A program made the position numbers and the translations under genes. 64,000 nt of DNA. Source: Atherinomorus stipes. Its lineage: Eukaryota > Chordata > Actinopteri > Atheriniformes > Atherinidae. A model generated the notes under the pieces. The model was not told where the DNA came from, searched no databases, and saw only the letters and a program-made list of their open reading frames with translations. This document shows, one piece after another, positions 10,701-24,000 of the stretch; positions within the stretch are counted from its first letter, which is position 1, and each line of letters starts with the position of its first letter. The stretch is from assembly GCA_023101725.1 (NCBI GenBank), contig JALJCO010001023.1:28501-92500 (forward strand), given 5' to 3'.

Positions 10701-13700
10701 TAGTGGTAGTATGCTGCAGTAGATTGTAGTGGTAGTATTCTGCAGTAGATTGTAGTGGTAGTACTCTGCAGTAGATTGTAGTGGTAGTATTCTGCAGTAG
10801 ATTGTAGTGGTAGTATTCTGCAGTAGATTGTAGTGGTAGTATTTTGCAGTAGATTGTAGTGGTAGTATGCTGCAGTAGATTGTAGTGGTAGTATTCTGCA
10901 GTAGATTGTAGTGGTAGTATTTTGCAGTAGATTGTAGTGGTAGTATGCTGCAGTAGATTGTAGTGGTAGTATTCTGCAGTAGATTGTAGTGGTAGTACTC
11001 TGCAGTAGATTGTAGTGGTAGTATGCTGCAGTAGATTGTAGTGGTAGTATGCTGCAGTAGATTGTAGTGGTAGTACTCTGCAGTAGATTGTAGTGGTAGT
11101 ATGCTGCAGTAGATTGTAGTGGTAGTACTCTGCAGTAGATTGTAGTGGTAGTACTCTACAGTAGATTGTAGTGGTAGTATGCTGCAGTAGATTGTAGTGG
11201 TAGTACTCTGCAGTAGATTGTAGTGGTAGTATGCTGCAGTAGATTGTAGTGGTAGTACTCTGCAGTAGATTGTAGTGGTAGTACTCTGCAGTAGATTGTA
11301 GTGGTAGTATTCTGCAGTAGATTGTAGTGGTAGTATGCTGCAGTAGAATGTAGTGGTAGTACTCTGCAGTAGAATGTAGTGGTAGTATGCTGCAGTAGAT
11401 TGTAGTGGTAGTATGCTGCAGTAGAATGTAGTGGTAGTATGCTGCAGTAGATTGTAGACGTAGTACTCGTACACAGCACAATACTTACGTGTTTGGAGCA
11501 TACAGTATTTGGCGCACACATGAGTTGCTCACAACAAAGATCCTCGTTATGATGTGAGCACTCACTCGCTCACATAACTGAGCATATGTTTTAACAAAGA
11601 GCTTTTTAAGCAGAAGATGTGTCACACTGATTAGATCTGGAATCCAAACATTTTAACTCTTTTTTTTTTCAGCATGAAATAATTTACTTTTAGTAATTCT
11701 CAACTGATTTATTCCTTTTTTTAATGTAAATAATTCACACCACGAATTATCTGTTTCTTTTACCAAAAGGCATAACAGTAGTAGTAGTTTTGTTGTGTTG
11801 TTTTGTTTTTTAAATTACATGATGTTTATTGCACAGCTTTAACTGTCCAATAAAGTTTTGATCAATCTGTTTGGTTATGATTTCACCCTTTTTAAAAATT
11901 TTTAAAAATTCTGGAATGCGCTGCTAGGTAGCTGCAATTTGTGAAAGCTCTCCCTTAACTTTTGTGTTTTTTTCTAATATAGTTGTCTTTTTTTATCGAC
12001 ATTATTCGTCAGATTAGGTTTTTCTTGGAGGATTTTTTATGCTGGTTTCAACGGTGTGCAATTCGGGAGATTTTTCCTCGTATATTGGCTTTTTTCACTG
12101 CTTGTTATGATGTGTATCCATAGCAACGGAAAAATTGTTTACCACCGTGATCAACTGTTAAAACTCTCCCAAATCAAGATTTTCAGCGAAATAACACGTC
12201 AAATCCCAGTGGAGTTAAGGAGAAAGACAAGAGGATGCAGGGCAGGGGTAAGGCAGAGAGAAAAACGGTGGAGATTTAAACCGTTTCTTCCAACTGTTGT
12301 GATGGGTAACGTGAGATCGCTAGCTAACAAGATGGACGAGCTCGAAGTGCTAACAAGGTCTCAGAAAGAGTACAGAGAATGCAGTATCATGTGTTTCACC
12401 GAGACTTGGCTGCATGAACACATCCCGGACTGTAATGCGTCTGTACACGGCTTCAAGACGGTCCGTGCGGACCGAAATATACAGCTCAGCGGGAAGCGGA
12501 AGGGAGGCGGAATTGCAGTGCTGGTCAGTCAGCGCTGGTGTCATCCAGGACACGTCACTGTCAAGGAGAAGATCTGCACAAGAGACATTGAACTGTTAGC
12601 TGTGAGTTTCCGTCCATATTATTTACCCAGAGAGTTTGCCTGTGTTATTCTGGTAGCGGTTTATATAATACCAGGTACCGCACCAGAGACAGCCTGTGAT
12701 GTCATCAGCTCCGTCGTGGCTAAACTACAAACACAGCATCCAAACTCATTCATAGCGATCTCTGGAGACTTCAACAACGTCTCCCTCTCTGCTACGTTGC
12801 CAACTTTCCAGCAGTTTGTCAGCTGCTCCACCAGAGAAAATAAGATGTTGGACTTATTTTATGCAAATACTAAGAATGCATACAGCTCCTCTGCCCTGCC
12901 TCCTCTAGGAAGATCAGATCATAATCTGGTTCTTCTCACCTCCACCTACAAGCCCATCGTTCAGCAGCAACCAGTCATTAGGAGGACAATTAAAACCTGG
13001 TCTACTGAGGCTGAAGATGCTCTGAGAGGGTGCTTTGAGGCCACAGACTGGAATGTCCTCTGTGAACCTCATGGAGATGACATCAACACCATGACTGAGT
13101 GTGTGACAGATTACATAAACTTCTGTGTGGACAGCATCGTTCCAACAAGAACAGTGAGGTGCTTCCCCAATAACAAACCCTGGATCACCAGTGACCTGAA
13201 AAAGCTGCTGAACATCAAAAGAAAGCTTTCAGGGATGGAGACAGGGAGTTACTGAAGACCACACAAAAACAACTGAAAACACAGACTAAGAAGTGCAAGG
13301 AGGACTACAGGAAGAAGTTGGAGAGCCAGCTCCAGCAGAACAACGTGAGGGATGTGTGGTCGGGAATGAAGAAAATCACTGGCTTCAAGCTAAAGGGGGA
13401 CCAGACTGACGGAGGTCTGGACAGAGCTAATGAACTGAACATGTTCTTCAATAGGTTCAGTTCCCCCCCTGCCGACAACCCAACATTCCACACACCCTCC
13501 ATGAGCTCACAGCTTTCCTGTCCTACCTCCACTCTGTCACCCTGCACCTCAGTCATGGACCTGAACACAGCCTCATCTCCCTCCACATCAGGACAACCTG
13601 AGACCTCTTTTGCCTCCACCTCCAGCCTGACTGTCTCCTGTGACCAGGTCAAGAAACAACTAGAAAAACTGAACCGGAACAAGGCTGCAGGTCCAGATGG

Positions 13701-15036
13701 TGTCAGTCCCAGAGTTCTCAAGACCTGCTCAGAACAACTATGTCCGGTTCTCCAGCACCTTTTTAACACCAGCCTGAGACAGAACAGAGTTCCTGTGCTG
13801 TGGAAAACATCCTGTCTTGTTCCAGTCCCTAAAAAACCACAACCAGCTGAACCAAATGACTACAGACCAGTTGCTTTGACATCTCACATCATGAAAGTCC
13901 TGGAGAGACTCTTACTGGCTCACCTCAACAAGCAAGTGAACACCTTTCAGGACCCATTACAGTTCGCATATCGTAATGGGCTTGGGGTTGAAGACGCCAT
14001 CATCTTCTTGCTTCAGAGAGCCCACTCTCATCTGGACCAGTCAGGCAGCACTTTGAGGGTCATGTTCTTTGATTTTTCAAGTGCATTTAATACTATTCAG
14101 CCTGCTTTGCTATGTGAGAAGCTCCATAACTTCCAGGTGGATCCCTCCACAACCTCCTGGATTTACGACTACCTCACAAACAGACCACAGTTTGTGAGAC
14201 TGAAAGGTTGTGTGTCTGAGATGGTGGTCAGCAGCACTGGAGCACCACAAGGGACTGTACTCTCACCATTCCTCTTTACACTGTACACCTCAGACTTCCA
14301 GTACAACTCTGAGTCCTGTCATCTGCAGAAATATTCTGATGACTCTGCTGTTGTGGGGTGTATTAGTGATGGACAAGAAGCCGAATACAGGGAACTTGTC
14401 AATCAGTTTGTGAAATGGTGCAGTAACAATCAGCTCATCTTAAATACCAGCAAGACTAAAGAGATGATTGTTGACTTCAGGAGGAGCAAGAATAAGCAGC
14501 ATAGTCCTGTCTACATCCTGGAAGAGGAGGTGGAGGTGGTAGAGAACTACAAATACCTTGGAGTTCAGCTGGACAACAGACTTGATTGGAAATGCAACTG
14601 TGACTACATCTACAAGAAAGGTATGAGCAGACTCTTCTTTTTTAAGGAAGCTAAAATCATTTAATGTCTGCAATAAGATGTTGCATATCTTCTATAAGTC
14701 TGTGGTAGAAAGTGCAATTAGCTTTGCAGCCATCTGCTGGGGCAGCAGCATCAGAACCAGAGACTTGAAGAAACTAAACAAGCTGATCAAGAAAGCTGGT
14801 TCTGTGCTGGGGATAACTCTGGAGCCGCTGGAGCTGATCGTTCAAAAAGAATGCTTCACAAGCTGATGAAGATAATGGAGGACACTTCCCATCCTCTCCA
14901 CAACACGGTGAAGAATCAACAGAGTGTGTTCAGTGGGAGGCTGCGTCAAGTTCGCTGTAGGACGGAGAGATACAGGAATTCATTCCTGCCAGCAACCATC
15001 ACCCTAAAGAACAAGACTAACTGACTTTTTGTTTAT

Positions 15037-15073
<37 letters not shown>

Positions 15074-18000
15074 AAAAGTGAGCTTTTACAATACTGAATT
15101 TCCCTTCGGGGATGAATAAAGTATTTTTCATTCATTCATTCTTTTCATTCATTCATTTCATTCATTCATTCATTCATTTTGGCATGAATGTTTAAAATCA
15201 ACAAATATAATACAGTATGAACAGTAGGGCTTTGTTTGAAAATCGATTTTCCAATTCTGAATCGATTCTCATATTAATATTCAAAGATCGATTCATATGT
15301 CCAAAGATCGATTTTTTTAAAATAACCATTTAATGTGCTGCCCCCGGGTAAGTGCAGTGGCTCAGCCGCTCTGCTAGGGGGCGATAGTGAGCTGGACAGA
15401 GTGTAGGACTACTAAAGCTAGTGCAGTGCCAGAAGAAGACTACGTGAGGCTGGTACAAGTAGTTTCTAAAATTCAGTTTAAACAGAGGAAACATCTGCCT
15501 GTAAGTACTTTAATAAAGGCAGTTAATGTTCATGATCGAGGTGAAATTGATACTTTCTATGTTGTATGTTATCTTTAAGTTACGACGTAGATGCTAATTC
15601 TGTTAGCATGTCAATGGTATTTTCTATTAGTAGTTAGCATCGAGCTAGCGGGTTAGTCGCTGTTCGTTTTAAGTTTTAAATGCTGACTTACTGTGAATTT
15701 TGCCTCACTGAATCATAATTTTGTGAATTTTTATTATTTGTTTCCTGTTATTTGAATTACTGTTGTGAATTTAGTCGTTTTTTTTAAAGTGGAGGGTGTG
15801 AATAATTTTGTGGATGACTGTATCTGGGGAGAGGGTTTGGTTTGGTCCTTACAGCCACCATTAACTACATTACTTCATTCATTCGTTCTAGAATATTAAT
15901 ATAATACTCGCATCAATATGTTGCATAACTACAGAGTTATGGAATTCGGGTAAAGGCTAAAAAAATTTTTCAATACCAGCAAACCAAATTAGGATCGAAT
16001 CGAAATCGGATTGGATCGGACAGATCAAAAACAATCGATTCAAAACCATAAGAATGGGAATCGATTCTTATAATCTGAATAATCTGGAACGATACCCAGC
16101 CCTAATGAACAGTAATGTTTAATGTAGACACAGAATCATCTTACAAATGTGATTATATGCATCAAACCATTAATTCAAGGCTAAGGTAAAACATCGAGAT
16201 ATATATTGTGTATCGTGACATGCCATAAAAATATCAAGATATTACTCAAATTCAATATCACCCTGTCCTACTTTTGAACACTCCCTACCAGTGGGGGGCA
16301 GTAATGCACCTACTTGTTGCGTGTCAACCACAGTCTTTGGTGTCAATTTGGTCTCATTATTACTCCACTGCATCTCAGTCAGATCTTTAAAAACATAGAG
16401 CTTATCCGATTAATCAATTGATCGATCGATTACAGGGGTAGATTAATCGACTATTGAAATAATCGCTAGCTGCAGCTCTAAGTGGTAGTTCTCTGCGGTA
16501 GATTGCAGTGGTCTTACTCTGCTGTGTGTTGCAGTCGTACTGTGTGGACGGTGTTGAGCGTTGCTTTGGTGCCCGCAGGTATCTGGGGGAGCAGGAGGAC
16601 GGGGGGAAGGCTTCAGCAGAGGCTCAGGCTCAGGCTCTGCTCGCTAAACTGCAGCAGAAGGCGAAGCAGAAGCAGAGTTTGTCAGAGCAGAAGAAACGTC
16701 TGACAGAAGAACAAACTGACCAGCAGGACGCCAGACAGACGAGAGACGAAGACGGCAGTAATGAGCCTTCCAGGAAGAGGAAGTCGGGCGTCACCACTTT
16801 CTGTGATGCTGACCCCGATGATCATGATGAGCCCGCTGAAAAGCAAAAGAAGAAGAACAGAGATGAGAAACAGAAGGGCCAGTCTGGTGAGTTCCTGCAC
16901 TTATACAGTAGAAGCTGACATAGTTCTTACCCCTGTAATGTGTCTAATGCCACCTGATGGCAGATTTTAACCTTTGTTTTCACAGATAACTAAAGTTTAG
17001 CAATAAATTCAGTGATAGAAGTAGTCATTACCGACTGCAAACAGTGACTCAAACTCTTTTCTTCCCACATTAAAGGAACTTGAGGCAGGAATTTAAAAAA
17101 AAACAAAAATGTCCCATTTTTTCATACTAATGTGTGATGAAGCGCTAAATGCCAAAAATAACGTTTCCACCACGTTTCTCTCCGTTGCCTTTAACAGGCT
17201 GTGTGCTGCAAAATGCTGCAATTCTGTGTCCGAATTTCCCGCGCTGCCCTGCGGATGTGACGTCACATGACGCTACATCCGCTGTTTTGATATAGGACCA
17301 AGTCCGTCGCGGTAAATTCAAACACTGTAAGCGATAGTTATGGATTCTTCTGCCGTCAGCAAACGATCCAGATCAACTGAAAGACACTAAAAAGTGGAAC
17401 TACGAAGGAAAAGGTGAGTAAACAACATTATAGCTTCAGTTTGTGCTCCGTGACGGCTTGGCTCGTGGCTGCAGGTACCTGAAGCACCAGTCTCGAGTTT
17501 CGTTTCTTAATCTTGCCCCAAGTCCCTTTAAAGGAGTGATGACATAACAGTTAAAAACTAGTTTATGTTGTTGGCATTACTTTATATGTAAATACTCCAA
17601 AGAAAAAAACGTCATTTTTTACAGCGGAGTATTGTTTTGAAACGCCAGACCTCACTTCCTCAGTAATACAGTTGGGTCCGGGTGTGATATGGAGCTTTAC
17701 CCGGAGACCACGTTGACTTCATTTTGATTGGCTACACCTTATTTGGCTATGACCTTATTTGGAGAATCTAGGTCAAGCTGCGGTCGGACTTTGCTAAAGG
17801 CTAACTGCTAGCAACATGGGCACTTCAGACAGTGAGCTACGTTTATCAGACAAGACAGCATTTAGAAAATAAATAAACTTACAGGTAATGACAAGGTTGT
17901 GGCCCCCTCCCTCAGTGTTGCTGCAGAAGTTTCCTTTTAAATCCATTTGTTTGAAAATCCAGACCTGACTGCACAGAAGTTACTACTAGCTCCATACACG

Positions 18001-21000
18001 AAGCTGAATCAGACAGGGGAGGGGAGGGGGGGAGCGGACAGTGCATGAACCGCTAGGAGAGAGGGGGGGGGGGGGGGCGCTGTTTACTTGATAGTGTGCT
18101 CTTATTGGAGCAATTAAATTACGTAGAACGATAGAACTACGTAGAATGATGGAACTACGTAGAATGATGGAACTACGTAGAATGATGGAACTACGTAGAA
18201 TGATGGAACTACGTAGAATGATGGAACTACGTAGAATGATAGAACTACGTAGAATGATAGAACTACGTAGAATGATGGAACTACGTAGAATGATGGAACT
18301 ACGTAGAATGATGGAACTACGTAGAATGATGGAACTACGTAGAATGATGAAACTACGTAGAATGATGAAACTACGTAGAATGATGGAACTATGTAGAATG
18401 ATGAAACTACGTAGAATGATAGAACTACGTAGAATGATAGAACTACGTAGAATGATAGAACTACGTAGAATGATGGAACTACGTAGAATGATAGAACTAC
18501 GTAGAATGATGGAACTACATAGAATGATGGAACTACGTAGAATGATGGAACTACGTAGAATGATAGAACTACGTAGAATGATGGAACTACGTAGAATGAT
18601 AGAACTACGTAGAATGATAGAACTACGTAGAATGATAGAACTACGTAGAATGATAGAACTACGTAGAATGATAGAACTACGTAGAATGATAGAACTACGT
18701 AGAATGGTAGAACTACGTAGAATGATAAGCTGCTGTCTGATTCAACTGTTTCTGAGCAGAGAGACAAAGCTGACAGACCATAAACAGGAACTTTGATTCT
18801 CACTCTGACATTCACATGACCTCATCAGTGCACAACAGATCATATTATACACCCAAAACCCCAGAAAAGTGAAATTTGATGTCATGGCACCTTTAAAATA
18901 AATAAGCGAGAAAATTTGTTCAACAATTGAAAAGTCTGTGTTTTGTGTACCAGAACATTTTAGATGAAAAGCAGCTGAAGCTGAAGTAGTTATTGTACCT
19001 ACATATCTGTACCAAGTAGTTCCGGACTCTGAACTGCAGGCAGACCAGTTCAGCAGCAGGACTCTGGACTGCAGACAGACCAGTTCAGCCACAGGACTCT
19101 GGACTGTAGACAGACCAGTTCAGGAGCTGGACTTTGGACTGCAGGCAGACCAGTTCAGCAGCTGGACTCTGGACTGTAGACAAGGGTCACCTGATTATTT
19201 AATAAGTGTTGGAAAAAATTTCGATACACTGAAATATCGCCATATTTTCATATACTGATACCATCTCTATATTTAAAAACACAGTATTGATTTATTTTGC
19301 TAATGAAATCTAGCGAGATATCATTGTTTTGTTATGAAATCTCACAGAAAAATAGATCAATATCATTTCTATATTTTAAAACGCAGTATCGTATATTGTC
19401 ATCTAAAATAAATAGATCATGATATTTGGTCCATATCGCCCAGCCCTACCTCCAGCTGTTTCTGATTCGTACCAGTTACAGATGCAGGGTAAAATGTCTC
19501 ATTTTCATCACCTGATGTGTTGCTAATGTTCCACGGGGAATAAAATACACTGATGACATCGATGTTTTCTATACTTTTTACGCAGCGTCTCATCGTAGTT
19601 GTAGTTGATGTTACCGTGAACTGGTTCTACGTCTGACACGCAGATGCGTTTTCCCTGATTTGCAGAATGTGTCACTGAATTTTGTTTTGTTTTATATTTC
19701 AGGAAAGTTATCTGATGGTGTTTGTCCTGTAGGTGGAAGAGATGGACAGAAGAGCAAAGATGGGCGCGAGTGTAAAGAGCCAGAAAAGGACTCGTTAAAA
19801 CCAGTTTCAGAGAAACCTTCTGCCCCAGCTGGGTTTACTGTGCTCGGAGGATTTGAGAGCAAACCAGTTCAAAAGGTATCACGAAGCTCAAGTGCTAAAA
19901 CCAGACGCAGGATGTGGCTAAGAATGCACGATATCAGATATGCAGATATTTTAACTCATGTGGGCGATAACCGATTTTGATACCAATATTAAAGCTGAAA
20001 AAAATAAGCAAATTGCAAATAGCAGTTTTGTTATCCATTTCTGAATATCGATACACTGAAATATTGTAATGTTTTCATATGCCGATATCAAATTGATCTT
20101 TTAAAACACGACATCTATCTAACTTACAAAATCCTGCAAAATTTCATCATTCTGTTACAAAATCTCACAATATTTTGTGAATTCTCACAAGATTTCATAA
20201 CAGAACTATGAAATATTGCAAGATTTTGTTAGTAAAATAGATCAATAACACGTTTTTAAATGTCAATATGATATCAGCATATGAAAATATTGTAAAATTT
20301 TTGTGGATTTTTACAAGATTTCATAACAGAATGATGAAATATTGCGAGATTTTGTTAGTAAAATAGATCGGTACCGCGTTTTTCAATGTAAATATGATAT
20401 CAGCTTATGAAAATTTTGTGATATTTCAGTATATCGATATTTTTTCCAAACCCTAGTCTCTAGAAGTTTTATATTCTGTAAAAAGAGCTTTTTGAAGAAG
20501 AAAAAGAAGGTTTTTTTTTCTTTAGACTTTAGAAACAGCGGGCTGATGGGTCACATATTGGTTAAATATTGGTGTGGTGGCCGATGTCTGATACTCAGTT
20601 TTAAGGCCGATATAGGCCGATACCGATCCCTATATGTAGCGGTGATGAAAATCTCTCCCGCTGTTGTTCATCTTCTCTTCCCAGGTGCACCGAGTCCTGC
20701 CTCAGTGGCTCGCTGAGCCCGATGTGATTCACAGAGAAATTAAAAGCAACTCGGTTCCTGTTTCCAGCGTTCCAGGAGTTTGTGCTCAGATGCTTAAAAA
20801 ACTGGACAATAATGGAATTCAGCACTTCTTTCCAGGTACAAAGAACTGCTGGTGTTGTTTAACTCATTGACTGCTAGACATTTTCAGAGCAGAGCGAGAT
20901 TTTTAAGCATTTTTGGAGAGCCACAGGATATTGTGTACCATGCCGATGCAAACACTGAATGCACCAAAGGAGAGCTTAGTCTCTGTCCTTTCATCAGAAA

Positions 21001-24000
21001 AAAAGTTTCTTTTTCCATTCTTTAGTAATCTGCCGTCGAACATGGGGTAGTTGCAGCATTTTTGCTGCAACTGGGTTACATGGGAACTGACATGGGTAGT
21101 CGTTCGGTGATTGGTAGAACTGGCAAGCCCCGCCCCTCGCGTGATCTCCGCTTCTTCCAGCCCCGCCATATTTAAAAAATCCCACAGCTGTTACAACTGT
21201 TTACCAGGATCGTGATAACAACAAGAACTACAAGAATAGGAACGTACCAATTCATTATTAAATCGATCACAATGGTGCACGTCCCAAATCCAGAACTATT
21301 CTGAAACGTCCAAAAGCAATTATTTTCAGATTAATTTAATGATGTAGCTTATTTTGATTGCATATTGAAAATACATCTATGAATTGAATTGAATTGAACG
21401 GGAATTTCCCATAGTGCTCCAGTCCCGTTGCCTAGCAACCGCAGACTCCGCAGCTGTCTACGAACTAAAAACAACAGGACATTTTATTCCTTTTCATTTA
21501 TCTGTCGTTACCTGAGCGTGAACGCCCCATTAACCGCTCGTTAACACCTGAATAATGTCAAACATGCACTTCTGGGGCAAAAACTCTCTTTTTTAAGCTT
21601 GTCTGCATATTTTTAAATTTTCTACAGAGACACTGTTCTTTCTAATGGGTAAACACTTCATTAAACGATGAAAAATCCACAAATATATCCAAATATTACA
21701 CTTGTAGTTAGAGATGGGCATTTGCAAAATGTCTTTTTGATCGATTGTTGGAAGAATTAATGATCAATTATTGATTTAATCATTAAGAAATGCATGTTAA
21801 AAAATGATTACACATACCACAGGCAGACTTTTTGTGTATGTGTTTATTTCCTCTCCCCCTAAAAAGGGGTGTCAGAGGTTTGTTGTTATGGCAATGCTGG
21901 CTGTGGTGGATATATTTTTTAGCAGCTTTCTCTGTTGTTTTTAGGCGACACCGCCCTGAAAAGGTGTTATTTTTTCTTACCGACAAATATAAAAATATTT
22001 AAAGAAAATAAAAAAAAAAAAAAATTTTAATCTTAATATTAGAATAGATAAAAAAATAAAAAAATAAAAAATAAAAAAAAATAATATCAATAAAATAAAT
22101 ATAATAAAATATCCAAACTTTATTTATCCTTATATTTCCCCCTGAATGAAGAATGAAGGAGAGGAGGGGAGACTCAAATTATTTTATTTTAAAGGAAGAG
22201 AGATTGTTAAAGGGAAGAGAGGAGAGGAGAGCAATCAATTCAAGAAGTAGAGGTGTTTGGGTGTGTTGCATAGTGGGTGGGTCTTGTTAGGGGAGGGGTC
22301 AGTAGGGTTAGATTTTACCGTGCTGTCATAGGTCTGGTGGGCAACGTCACACCTCTGTCTTGCAAGCCGCAGATAGACCCTACTCCAGTCGATGCAACGT
22401 GACACGCAGCTAACATGTTTTTTCAGCTTGTCTGACGCCGCCATCTACTGGATCAAGCCAAAATGACAGAAATAAAGACGGTTGTTTCTCTCTGATAACC
22501 CACCCCCCCGATTAAAACCCGCAATAGGGGATTATCACGCTTACCGGAAGTTCCCGGATTTTGGACACTTCCTCTTCCGGGCCATGTTAACGACAGCCGT
22601 TCCTGCTCTGTTATACTGTTTAAATCGGATAAACTACAAACATACTCAAGTTTTCATTCCAGACTGAAGTGATACTGGATCAAAAGCTGGATCAAAGCGA
22701 TCGATTCGCCGCGGTGAAGGGCCGAACTTTATAATAAAACACACGTTTGTTTGTCGCCGTTGGGCACAACACCGGCACTTCACAGCATGCTAGCATTAGC
22801 CAGCTAACGTTCACTGACGTGCTTAACATTGTGCGTCTTAAAACACACAAACATCTGAAAATCGGGTCTGTACCCCCCCGTTTCCAGTGGAACAACTGGG
22901 GACTGCCAAGAAAGGAGACGCTTTCAGATGCTTGTGTGTTTTCAGCCGCACAAAGTTAGGCACGTCATCGAGCTGGCTAATGCTAACCTGCTAACACGAC
23001 TGCGCAGTCTGCCGGCCACAAACAGACGTGTGTCGTTTTATTATAAAGTTCGGTCCTTCACCGCGGCGAACCGGTCGTTTTGATCCACTTCTTCCTCAGC
23101 ATCACTTCAGTCTGGAATGAAAACTTGGCATTGGCGTTTATCCGATTTACAAAGTTTAACAGAGTAGTAGCTGACGGACTACTGTTAGCAGGTTAGCATT
23201 AGCCAGCTCCATAACGTGCCTAACTTTGTGCGGCTGAAAACACACAAGCATCTGAAAGCGTCTCCTTTCTTGGCAGTCCCCAGTTGTTCCACTGGAAACG
23301 GGGGGGGGGGTAGAGACCGGACTCTCAGATGTTTGTGTGTTTTAAGACGCACAAAGTTAAGCACGTCAGTAAACGCTAGCTGGCTAATGCTAGCATGCCG
23401 GTGTTGTGCCCCACCGGCTGCAAACAAACATGCTACGTTGTTTTATTATAAAGTGCGGCCCTTCACTCTGGAGAATCGCTTTGACCAACTTCCTCCTTAG
23501 TATCACTTCAGTCTGGAATCCGTGAAAATTTCAGTAGGGTTGGCGTTTATTCATGTTATCTTCGTAGTAAAGCAGGGACATTGAACTGGGCCGGAAGTGG
23601 GCCGTCTAACTGTTTCAAACCGGAAGTTCGGAACACGGAAGCGTGAAAATCCCCTATTAACGTTTATAGACGTGAACAGCAGCTAAGGATTACTTGCCCG
23701 GAAAGGCTTTAAAAGCTTTTCTCGTTCTCTTGTCACAGCGCAAGCAGAGGTCATCCCCGCCATTTTGGAAAGTGCACGGCATGGACTGCTCATCGGTCGA
23801 GGTGGCTACAGACCCAGAGACATCTGTGTGTCTTCGCCAACAGGCAGTGGCAAGACGCTGTCGTTTGTCATACCTGTCATACAGGTGAGATGCCGCCTCC
23901 TCCAGTGCAGGCTGGTGTGTACTGGCTGGAGTAAACGGGAATGTCATGTACTGACAGGTACTGATGGAGCGAGTCGTACGTGAAGTCCGGGCTTTGGCTG

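Larger units (their letters stand above)
12056..15180 (+). mobile_element. CR1/Rex-like non-LTR retrotransposon (LINE), decayed
   Basis: An APE-type endonuclease frame is followed by a reverse-transcriptase frame, an AATTTCCCTTCGGGG/ATGAATAAAG end and a CATT microsatellite tail (15128-15180). A long A run at 15041-15071 lies just upstream of the terminal motif. The element is on the same strand as ddx51, inside intron 1. At least three frame breaks (near 13225, 14640 and 14845) make it inactive. Assignment to CR1/Rex1 rather than L2 is tentative. Confidence 0.85.

Noticed and set aside
5025..11468. CRISPR-like regular repeats
   Set aside because: Units are contiguous 26-bp tandem copies with no unique spacers, in a vertebrate intron.
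10051..11519. Minus-strand frames of up to 476 codons
   Set aside because: They run entirely through the 26-bp minisatellite; the absence of stops is a property of the unit.
18114..18815. Opposing frames with SFYVVL and MMELRR repeats
   Set aside because: They arise from an 18-bp repeat read on both strands; no independent start, domain or splice structure.
22692..23500. Paired frames with similar peptides on both strands
   Set aside because: The similarity comes from the inverted repeats of the foldback element, not from a duplicated gene.
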